Shown piece by piece: positions 10,501 through 14,628 of a stretch of 17,012 bases of DNA; the first letter of the stretch is position 1; every line of letters starts with the position of its first letter. The translations under genes were made by a program, and so were the position numbers. Under the pieces are notes generated by a model. The model made no database searches. It was not told where the DNA came from and worked only from the letters and a program-made list of their open reading frames with translations. The stretch lies in assembly GCA_017447005.1 (NCBI GenBank), contig JAFSOM010000538.1, forward strand, positions 1-17,012, read 5' to 3'. Source of the stretch: Oscillibacter sp. Its GTDB lineage: Bacteria; Bacillota; Clostridia; Oscillospirales; Oscillospiraceae.

Positions 10501-11033
10501 TAATAGGGGAAACTGTCCGTCTCGCGCAGTTGGATGGCGTAGCTCTTGTCCTTGTCCTGATTGAACAGGGCGTAGGACTGCTCGCCGATACGGGTCTCAT
10601 CGTCGCCGACGACCATCCACTGACCGCCCGAACCGGATAGGTTATAGCTGATTTCATAGGCGGGCGGCTCTTCCGGCTTCTTGCCGGCCGGTAAAACGTT
10701 TTGCGTTCCGCCGGAATTGACGGTTTGACCGCCGGGGCCAGTCTCCGCGGAAAGCGTCTCCGCGCCCTCATCCTGCGGAACGGGGGCGGTCTCTTCCGAA
10801 ACCTCCCCGGACACGGCGGGAGCGATTTCTATCGGCGTTTCGTCCGGGATTTCGGACGCGCTCTCTTCCTGTGCGCCCGAATCCGCCGCTTCCGCAGTCT
10901 CGGACGCGTCGCTCAACGCCTCCAAGACCGTTTCCGCCGCCTGCTCTTCCGTCGCGGAGACAGGCATCGGCAGAAGTGAGAACAGCATTGCCATACAAAG
11001 GGCGAATGCCAATCCTCGTTTCCATTTCTTCAT
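1530..11033 (-). CDS. Giant SLH-anchored secreted surface protein, 3167 residues
   Basis: A very large cell-surface protein. Residues 1-27 form a signal peptide (MKKWKR, hydrophobic core, cut after VSA). An acidic, disordered stretch follows to about 120. About ten copies of a ~100-residue repeat occupy roughly 123-1280; I do not recognise the family. Acidic Pro/Glu linkers lie near 1163-1191 and 1481-1528. Residues ~1530-2500 match nothing I know. About 2509-2584 looks like a putative Ig (He_PIG) domain (LPDGF...GVPLETGEFTFKVKA). An (NPT)8 linker is at 2746-2772. Two InlB B-repeat/Flg_new-like units span about 2788-2946, each ending FIMPSS-V. Three SLH repeats (about 2948-3005, 3037-3078, 3088-3150) should bind secondary cell-wall polymer; in the first, the TRAE-type motif is replaced by STSTT. 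It may be an adhesin or scaffold. It lies 14 bases after the kinase gene in one operon. No catalytic motif was seen. Confidence 0.9.
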   Translation of the reverse strand: MKKWKRGLAFALCMAMLFSLLPMPVSATEEQAAETVLEALSDASETAEAADSGAQEESASEIPDETPIEIAPAVSGEVSEETAPVPQDEGAETLSAETGPGGQTVNSGGTQNVLPAGKKPEEPPAYEISYNLSGSGGQWMVVGDDETRIGEQSYALFNQDKDKSYAIQLRETDSFPYYVEIRYRTEPNGPWSVPETYHFNYPNETPFDASGNPVEAVKGHKITAQSKWLTKLEYRLPGGAWTELSEKGYDADGNYLIDFPDDGVFPLSVAFRYQTKQKARDSYSGPATVYKIPATEDEPAKDPEFADMNSSFDVLGQTFRLNPARLGKAQYAITDGQAPASGDWITVGPGEEREFDHHGNYTINLEDESGVDDTTAFPFTIYLRALDTDGWKYLQGKSGMADSFKKYANILDTANINGHVFALHADWMNDVRYAFVEDSAFTSAAKEDYTLPDEESFVIVTKDTSRKDWPGYDCFDEDGNYTIEVPESRTYSFHIVFQSIGPDGKWDSITKWEQAERMAHLRRFASVTDTAEYDGHTFSLYSQMLGTITYTVQNGKGVTTRYWTTFDKKLADANNRCAIALTEEETFPLTIRFRSLAEAGWSDETVWEIPFNKWNQTEQVVKTPGQDYTFYLTVDFLDDVRYYWGESGSRTYVIPEARETRPGASVYEADGGVTIPIADDYPFTESDGKYELDPKLTVEWWNPEKGWETAKGWTNFTKLSDTRTVETALSVRHTFRLKGAYDNEIRYRLQIDDDDDESWTDWTVVGSNQEKAEKNSNYALFQNGNYQISLTEDTNFPLNAQFEAYTENAWQKAEVKSSEKNAETQKGEGVFEGAATRLTVTNDKENHVFSVYYPWAGSVRYTLTDRIPPVTFTIGQDKAYADKDPLYRYVPARSAWPIEMDEGDFFPFHVSFSARDSAGKIIETAVTDASGNAVSNDVTFTKNDNSEKYQVGGYTFTAHSNWMNTIRVYLPERTVSVGDGLDSEGKPLSQEWMSEHPNYQLYEQDGNNRSYTIRLRQTDTFPLTVEFLKRSVDASTNPVKHTFEKLSEPWTFEGCTFRLSSEYTDTVRYIITYDEEIVESNGTLKAEYKGAAYQNRFKTVVWDADLAQNHENYAAFNEDGSYQIPLPEDSSFPLDIWFAVSDENASFDEVPYRKVTFASKDDKATIPLPPEEEETQPTQDETETPEPEAPKHVFTVYANWMDEVFYTLPKVPNRADLPDPKEVTVGMDKERAAVEAAAAKDERRAPLYVTYDEDGSYTIKLEDDAFFPYVVDVRYRLPGRQFNLPVINANATLYQDKNGAPVWETLSNEEAFVPAVDENGDVQQDEKGYYSAWIKVPIDSALTPVPGNNGRQAVDADKSPIFVKNGPSAASLIPVTNKDGSFRYYRGEICWKKVSGGQTVIPRLDEDEKTPVLDYRGRLQWDKAPLESNWVEGSFEFATPDTPATWNGHVFKVDSTRTNPNMAVRANLVLGNRTVPLRLAQMPLTPEKPVDETKPAPSEPNPIDLNSENETPDPNAEGNNQNNPDDEPAILLSTQALTEVQLEADLRGFFNLELANAHVEVFMPNIATQKEEPAKTFVWGEWNMSNYGTNPKAWNINPWNRDEESVSYRVANAETKLDLSKYADTEEREQYFEIITGATERIEQLNLSNIRYLIRTKTQYPTYDGLLKMKVAYVDDRRGGVHVIEDAYESRVVAQRNENEYVLPGLTTDGKEAFTYKAADGEKRVDVYRFTVGETWQDGRLWLTMKRNENAPSYEAFKQLDAEIYEGFHFTAEDAETNGKKLPESVWQQELDTQRVKDRYESYADFVNGPNGIENGPRFTVVWKWNGQAVAIMPFRVIVDVRTPENYDEETDKPINEPPVTFRAPHTYNDFIPDENGNYAPPTELELISQEIDGTNLLTASYWTRQEGSLYDNRYYVQAQYNRGDWQEDEIKVYVGPVKYDTLEEAVAASEKTDKTRAMDVTELVFGAVGYGADFSDGYSEQGVVFSVFNRAGTLIANRKIVTYRREFLSFYELDRPDGSRQGDFSDHGVNMKNLQSELSKQNAYYAQEVVYKLPDSEYRGTRKGRTNYKVTLGYMCDLVPTQITDNVKIVVATKAYDERDEKGEYRYKYEDILAQPERPIDLTGRAKVQPGQDFETVSFTGAYRNGFWFHLYNKDGKLLDCRHVVAEEPEMPDNTYFEAYGAKSEDGSKTYSAYVMPGSMDSYYKSGFQTVLLLDDGKPVTDSKIIPLFETAEDDGQGHGVRIYSSTGSVDKPRASGILRTSGDAKSVEEFLSNTGSQSLWDGTSWPIAYSAAATNETHLQNYWVTFLTQQKGPKLFVNTANAQYSQQEGMPTRHVFLQESTGNYQDIFIANIGDEPLENITVEFEKGENANLILDEYWRIDGEARTLSAFTSAAMANAPGHGRYDNSYSQADVQLPNVAKIRVYPKNPDNSEAIDDVMIITAHDADGHETAREEVKLSGQIGNYSIITDYLTGPEAHAPNEKYDDYSKDAVQYVSFSRMIQTNCQDADVRFEISEGRLPDGFPVPSEAGEEIDQIFPTGEIFGVPLETGEFTFKVKATFSYPPNSNNPTYVSTDEKEYTLKVLENTDANVEGQISKEYGVLMWIPDMTITDGDKVLTEGEPLGSPGTSRKNRQGVAPVTTEGYQNVIFKFEVEDGIDYVEDYDWVFAVYLNGVPLRKDIDYTQHHGSVEINTDGKTLHDQPTSGRTTIDVVASKGGLQDDFKKQASANFNITDTKKPASKPSSSNPTNPTNPTNPTNPTNPTNPTNPTNPSGPSGPSGPSKPTSYSVSVSSKKISNGTITASVSKAAAGATVTLTAKPNSGYSLDSITVKAGTKTIAVSPTKDDNVRTFIMPSSKVTITATFRPFFHVKPFDGMAFGYLDFVPQNDVTPGTRVNITAHPENGYELQSYRAWDANGEYITVNVTGENAANFIMPSSHVEVSAVFVPVAPIKLLKDIKETDWFYQDVEWALERGIMNGVTPTAWVPQDNISTSTTVRTLFRLTMSNRTEDERNIILNEYANDVYAQNRPWLPDSSEGYYREARWAAANNILTENVFTGNAPISRAKLAVILSNYLRFRGVQVEIPAPYEFSDIAAIDALGRELGEDVNGAFQILREADVFRGDRTNAMLPNNNSTRAHMAALLHRLTDFVAEYEKRWTQAASEQTES
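2718..2798 (-). repeat. Nine 9-base repeats encoding an NPT linker
   Basis: Nine tandem 9-mers of the form GGRTTRGT with small variations encode eight Asn-Pro-Thr triplets plus a flanking NP-S junction, followed in the protein by three SGP triplets. Within the giant surface protein this is a stiff, possibly glycosylated spacer between the exported region and the InlB-like/SLH wall-anchoring end. Third-position differences among units show it is not freshly expanded, but such arrays are prone to length change. Confidence 0.85.
7205..10667 (-). repeat. About ten degenerate ~100-residue repeats in the giant protein
   Basis: Protein-level repeats of the giant surface protein, residues ~123-1280. 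Each unit has a first motif of the form GHxFxLxxxWMxxIRYxL (for example HVFALHADWMNDVRY near 9760 and HVFTVYANWMDEVFY near 7440) and, 40-70 residues later, a second motif DGxYxIxLxExxxFPLxVxFR (for example EDGSYQIPLPEDSSFPL near 7660). The alternation of aromatic and hydrophobic residues suggests a beta-sandwich; that is inference. The first unit shows only the second motif clearly. An isolated further copy of the first motif (GHVFKV) lies near 6680. DNA similarity between units is low, so the duplication is old. Confidence 0.7.
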
Positions 11034-11050
11034 GGGTTTTTACCTCCTTA
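11034..11050 (-). promoter_or_regulatory. RBS of giant gene overlapping the kinase stop codon
   Basis: On the minus strand the kinase ends with TAA, and the sequence reads TAAGGAGG, so the stop codon forms the first bases of a full Shine-Dalgarno site. The ATG of the giant gene follows after nine more bases. This fixes the start of the giant gene and implies translational coupling or at least co-transcription of kinase and surface protein. Confidence 0.9.
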
Positions 11051-14017
11051 CTTTTTCCCCATAGAAATGAGTTCCTGTATGGAATAAATACGGCTGCGCC
11101 GTAAATTCCCAAAAGTATCGTCGAAAATCAGCGCGCCGTCCGGCAAAATATCGCTGATGTCCGGCAGTTCCGCGATTGCCTCCAAATTCTTATCCAGTAT
11201 GACGCCCGATTTCCGTTCCCCTCCAATGTCGGCCATATACTGAAGAATCAGCCGGTCTCCAACCTGCGTGACGTAGGTGACATGAGAGAGCGAATCCAGC
11301 GTTTTGAGCGCCTCCCCGGTAGCGGCGTCATAAATTTGCGGCGCGCCCCGGTCGACGGTGACAACTTTGTAGTCTTTCGTCAGGAAAGTTTCGGTAATCC
11401 GCGCCGTGTCCGCAGGGTCGCCCTGCTGACGGTAGAGCAAGTCCCCCGTATTGGCGGAATAGGCGTCGACCCAGCCGTCGCTGAAACGCATTTCCAGCAG
11501 TTCTTCCGTGACGGGTTCGCCGAAGAAATTCTTGTCCCCCGGGCGGCGGTACTGCGGGTCATGGGTCGTGTCCGGGTCCCATTCCAGTTCTTGGATAACG
11601 GAGCCGTCCGCGTTGACCATGCGGAATCCGGCGTAACTGAACAGCGTGGCGGCGGCGCCGTCCCCGCGTAAACGCGCCTCCTGATGATAATAGGAGGCGT
11701 CATAGCGGAAGCAAACGGCGTCCTCGTGGTTTTCCAGTTTCCGCGTCAGTAAAACGGACTGGTCATTATTTCCGGTTGCAAGGAACTGTCCGCCGATAAC
11801 CGCCCGGTCAATCCGGTTTCCGGCCTCGTTGGCGGTTCCGGTTTCCATCAGGTTTCCGTAGAGGTCGTAAACCCGGTACTCGTTGGATGTCTGATTTTCG
11901 TCGGGTTCCGTCCAGAGGATGAGCTTGTCCCCGTTGCGATAGAACCCCTCAATTTTTCGGGCCGCGCCCCCAACGTCTATTAAGGTGTCCGACCACAATT
12001 CCGCCAAATTGAACTGTAAAATTCTCTCAAAGTCGGAGACGTAAAGGGAGGAATCGTCGGCCTGCACGCGGTAAAAACTGGCGCGTCCGCTCTCGCTTCC
12101 GTCGAGCGTCACGATATTGCTGATACCCGCTTCCATATTGAAGATATTAAAGCGGGTATTCTGCGCGCCGGACTGGAAACGGGACAGACCCAGATACCGC
12201 CCGCAGAACGCGCCGTCGAAGTGGGTATAGTCGGAAGGCGGCAGGGAGGCGTTTTCGTCAGGGTTCCACAGGTCAAAGATGGTCACGGAACCGTCCGAGA
12301 AACTGACCGCCAAGTAGTGACCGTTTGCGTCGAGCGCGAAAAGGCGGCATTGAATGTCCCCCTCCATATCGCTGGAAAGGAAGCGCATCCGGTTTTCCCC
12401 GAAAGAAATCGGCTCACGCGCCGGATTGCCGGACATATCGAAAAAGCGGACGTACTGTTCGGGCTGTTCGTCCTTGTACACGGCGGCGACGAGATTGCCG
12501 CCGGGAGACAACGCGAAAATCGTGGCGGGCTGTCCGGTCGTCCAGCGCGGAGCGTTCGCGGAGAACTCCCACAGGCTCAGGCCGTCGGCCCCGGCATAGA
12601 GCAGGGTATCATTGTCCGGAAAGAGAAATTCCGTCTGCGCGGTAGGCGCCGCTTCCGGTTCCGCCAGTTTCGCCCCGCTCTCAAGGTCAAAAACCTGAAT
12701 CTTCCACGCGTTGTCCTCCCGAACCAGTACGGCGGCTTTCGCGCCATCCGGCGACATCCGTACTTTCACGGGTTCGCTGGGCAACGCGATTGCGCCCCAC
12801 GGCTGATACGCGCCCCGGAGCTGATACGCGCCCAAAGCGTTGGTCAGGGCCAACTGGGCCGGAGCGATGTATTCCGGCGGGTCGTATAATCCCGGCTGTT
12901 CGGGCAGGGCCTTCAAGGCGTCGTCAATCGCCTCTTCCACGTTCCCGCGGCGCAGGGCCTCCGCGGAAGCGGCGGCGGACTGTTCAAACTGGCTTAAACG
13001 GTTGCGCTGTTGCAGTCCGATATAGGTCATGGCGCCGCCCGCGAGCGCGACGAGCAACAGAGCGGCGGCGACTTCCCGGATATGACGCTTGCGCCGTCTG
13101 GTACGCGGGTCGTTTTCGTGGAGATGTTCAAAGTCATAGAGCATTTCCTCCGCCGACTGATAGCGGAAGTCAGGATTCGGCTCCATGGCCTTTTGAATAA
13201 TGCGGGCAATGGAAGGATTCACGGGAAAATCCTTCAGAGATTGCACCTGATTGGCGTCGCGGTTGGGCTTGACGCCCGTGAACAGGTGATAGAGCGTCGC
13301 GCCAACGCTGTAAATATCCGAGCGCTTATCCAGACGAATGGTTTTCGCCTCGCCGGAACTGTCGGAAAAACTGCGGAACGAAAAACTGCGGGAAGGTTGC
13401 GTACTGGTAGCGCCCGCGCCGCGCCGGGCGGTTCTGGACTGCGTCGTATGCGTCCAGCGGCTTTCGCTTCCGGTGAAATCCAGTCCATAGTGTTCCGGGG
13501 AGGCGTAGCCCTGACTCAGCCCGACGAGCGCCGCGCCCTCTTCCCCGAGCGCCTGCGCGATGTTAAAGTCAATCAGGCGAATGTCGCCCTTTGGCGTAAT
13601 CATAATGTTGGCGGGCTTAATGTCGCTGTGGAGGATTCCATACGGCGGATAGTTATGCAGATAAGCGAGGGCTTCCAGCAGTTCGCAGGCCCATTCCACA
13701 ATCTTCTGGTGGGACAGTTTCTCATGCCGTTTCAGAGGCTTGTCCAGACTTTCCCCCTCAATATAATCCATCACCGTATAGACAACGCCGTCTTCCTGTA
13801 CAAAGTCATAGACTTGGGGGATGTAGGTATGGCTCAGATTTTTCAGGGCGTCCACTTCCCGCCGGAGCGCTTCCGGCTTTCTGGATAAACTGCGCTTGTC
13901 CGCCTTCAAGACAATCATTTTATTCAGGCGCGTGTGTCTGCCCAGATAGACGACGCCTCCGCCGCCAGAGCCAATTTCTTCCAGAATTTCGTAAACAGAC
14001 GCAATGAGCTTTGCCAT
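11048..14017 (-). CDS. Transmembrane Ser/Thr protein kinase with extracellular beta-propeller
   Basis: 989 residues. The cytoplasmic kinase domain (about 8-300) has the Gly loop GSGGGG at 16-21, Lys38 (VLK), Glu54, the catalytic loop HSDIKPAN at 130-137 (HRD changed to HSD), DFN at 150-152 in place of DFG, and SPE at 173-175. A Ser/Arg/Thr-rich insert of about 47 residues (182-228) lies between SPE and the DIYSVG helix. RTRRRKRH (306-313) precedes a single membrane segment (316-335), predicting N-inside, C-outside topology. A short helical linker (about 340-400) leads to a WD40-like propeller up to the end. The catalytic Lys and Asp are present, so it is probably active. ATG at 14017 is chosen because CGGAGGA lies just upstream and the promoter at 14178-14206 excludes the longer frame start at 14212. 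It is first in an operon with the giant SLH protein. Ligand and substrates are unknown. Confidence 0.92.
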   Translation of the reverse strand: MAKLIASVYEILEEIGSGGGGVVYLGRHTRLNKMIVLKADKRSLSRKPEALRREVDALKNLSHTYIPQVYDFVQEDGVVYTVMDYIEGESLDKPLKRHEKLSHQKIVEWACELLEALAYLHNYPPYGILHSDIKPANIMITPKGDIRLIDFNIAQALGEEGAALVGLSQGYASPEHYGLDFTGSESRWTHTTQSRTARRGAGATSTQPSRSFSFRSFSDSSGEAKTIRLDKRSDIYSVGATLYHLFTGVKPNRDANQVQSLKDFPVNPSIARIIQKAMEPNPDFRYQSAEEMLYDFEHLHENDPRTRRRKRHIREVAAALLLVALAGGAMTYIGLQQRNRLSQFEQSAAASAEALRRGNVEEAIDDALKALPEQPGLYDPPEYIAPAQLALTNALGAYQLRGAYQPWGAIALPSEPVKVRMSPDGAKAAVLVREDNAWKIQVFDLESGAKLAEPEAAPTAQTEFLFPDNDTLLYAGADGLSLWEFSANAPRWTTGQPATIFALSPGGNLVAAVYKDEQPEQYVRFFDMSGNPAREPISFGENRMRFLSSDMEGDIQCRLFALDANGHYLAVSFSDGSVTIFDLWNPDENASLPPSDYTHFDGAFCGRYLGLSRFQSGAQNTRFNIFNMEAGISNIVTLDGSESGRASFYRVQADDSSLYVSDFERILQFNLAELWSDTLIDVGGAARKIEGFYRNGDKLILWTEPDENQTSNEYRVYDLYGNLMETGTANEAGNRIDRAVIGGQFLATGNNDQSVLLTRKLENHEDAVCFRYDASYYHQEARLRGDGAAATLFSYAGFRMVNADGSVIQELEWDPDTTHDPQYRRPGDKNFFGEPVTEELLEMRFSDGWVDAYSANTGDLLYRQQGDPADTARITETFLTKDYKVVTVDRGAPQIYDAATGEALKTLDSLSHVTYVTQVGDRLILQYMADIGGERKSGVILDKNLEAIAELPDISDILPDGALIFDDTFGNLRRSRIYSIQELISMGKK

Positions 14018-14047
14018 AAAATTCCTCCGTTTCGCGGTTCCGCTTCG

Positions 14048-14090
14048 CGCCGACATGGAAGATTTTTGATGGATAAGTTTCCTGTCGGCG
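14048..14090 (-). promoter_or_regulatory. Leader hairpin of the kinase operon
   Basis: CGCCGACA (14048-14055) and TGTCGGCG (14083-14090) are perfect complements. On the minus strand the stem extends by GGAA/TTCC after one bulged A, giving about twelve pairs with an 18-base A/T-rich loop. It lies in the ~150-base leader between the mapped promoter and the kinase RBS. A small alternative hairpin GGCG/CGCC (14087-14090, 14094-14097) would compete with its base. No U-run follows, so it is not a terminator; RNA stability or translational control is possible. Confidence 0.5.
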
Positions 14091-14177
14091 TTTCGCCATT
14101 CTTTTCCTGTTTTTGGAAGAGAAAAGTAATTTTTTGGAACTTTTTCCATAAATTTCGCCATTTGTCTAAACATTTTT

Positions 14178-14206
14178 ATTATAGCATGAGAAAACGGTTC
14201 TGACAA
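14178..14206 (-). promoter_or_regulatory. Sigma-A promoter of the kinase-giant protein operon
   Basis: On the minus strand TTGTCA (-35, 14201-14206, five of six consensus bases) and a perfect TATAAT (-10, 14178-14183) are 17 bases apart. Transcription should start near 14171, giving a leader of about 150 bases before the kinase ATG at 14017. This placement rules out the upstream in-frame ATG at 14212. It is the strongest promoter match in the window together with the one at 210-238. Confidence 0.85.
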
Positions 14207-14364
14207 GAGCAAAAACGCAAAATATTACAATTTCGTCAAATGCTACAATCTCAAACTCAAATTTTGCGGATACGGAGTCAGCGACTGTCAAAGACGCAAA
14301 ACCAAACGGCTTCAAGAGAAATGGAAGTATTTTAGAGGAGAACCGCATTCGCAAGCGCTCAAGC

Positions 14365-14404
14365 GAAAAAAATTTCCGCCGTACCCCAAAAAATCGGACG
14401 GCGG
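14365..14404 (-). terminator. Terminator-like hairpin, leftward
   Basis: CCGCCGT (14376-14382) pairs with ACGGCGG (14398-14404); CC (14384-14385) and GG (14396-14397) extend the stem past a bulged A. On the minus strand it is followed by AAA and then seven T residues. No minus-strand gene lies to its right in the window, so it would stop stray or antisense transcripts before they reach the kinase promoter. It could instead be a fold in the leader of the rightward gene. Confidence 0.4.
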
Positions 14405-14612
14405 TTTCGTATAGTATAGCGGAACGCAAGAGCGGCCACGCGATAACGCGAACCGCAAAGCGGGAAACCGGACGGAATCCGAAAGCGATTCGGGACGGGA
14501 ACAACTGAAAATCTCTCCAGGGAAAGGAAAATCATAAGCCCTCTGTTTCACGGCAAGAGAAATTCAGAAAACAAAAACCCATAATATCATACTCTTGTTT
14601 CCGACAAATGTC

Positions 14613-14619
14613 AAGGAGG
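14613..14619 (+). promoter_or_regulatory. RBS of the carbohydrate-binding protein gene
   Basis: AAGGAGG, a full Shine-Dalgarno match, lies nine bases before the ATG at 14629. The leader sequence GGAGGAATTTT is the same as that before the kinase ATG on the other strand, apart from three extra bases here. Confidence 0.85.
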
Positions 14620-14628
14620 AATTTTACC

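Larger units (their letters stand above)
14213..14628. other. Divergent intergenic region without a gene
   Basis: This stretch separates the kinase operon promoter from the rightward carbohydrate-binding gene. I see no credible gene; the small frames across it are low quality and lack ribosome binding sites. It holds an inverted pair CGCAAAAT/ATTTTGCG (14216-14223, 14261-14268) with a third CGCAAAA at 14295-14301, a terminator-like hairpin (14365-14404), and an imperfect GC stem (14432-14456). For the rightward gene only a weak promoter match is visible: TTCAGA (14563-14568) and TATCAT (14585-14590), 16 bases apart. Confidence 0.6.

Noticed and set aside
14018..14212. Longer N-terminus for the kinase starting at 14212
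   Set aside because: The consensus promoter at 14178-14206 lies inside this extension and the extra residues are not kinase-like; a good RBS precedes the ATG at 14017.
14166..14551. Small minus-strand frames in the divergent intergenic region
   Set aside because: No ribosome binding sites, unlikely composition, and they overlap hairpins and the kinase promoter.
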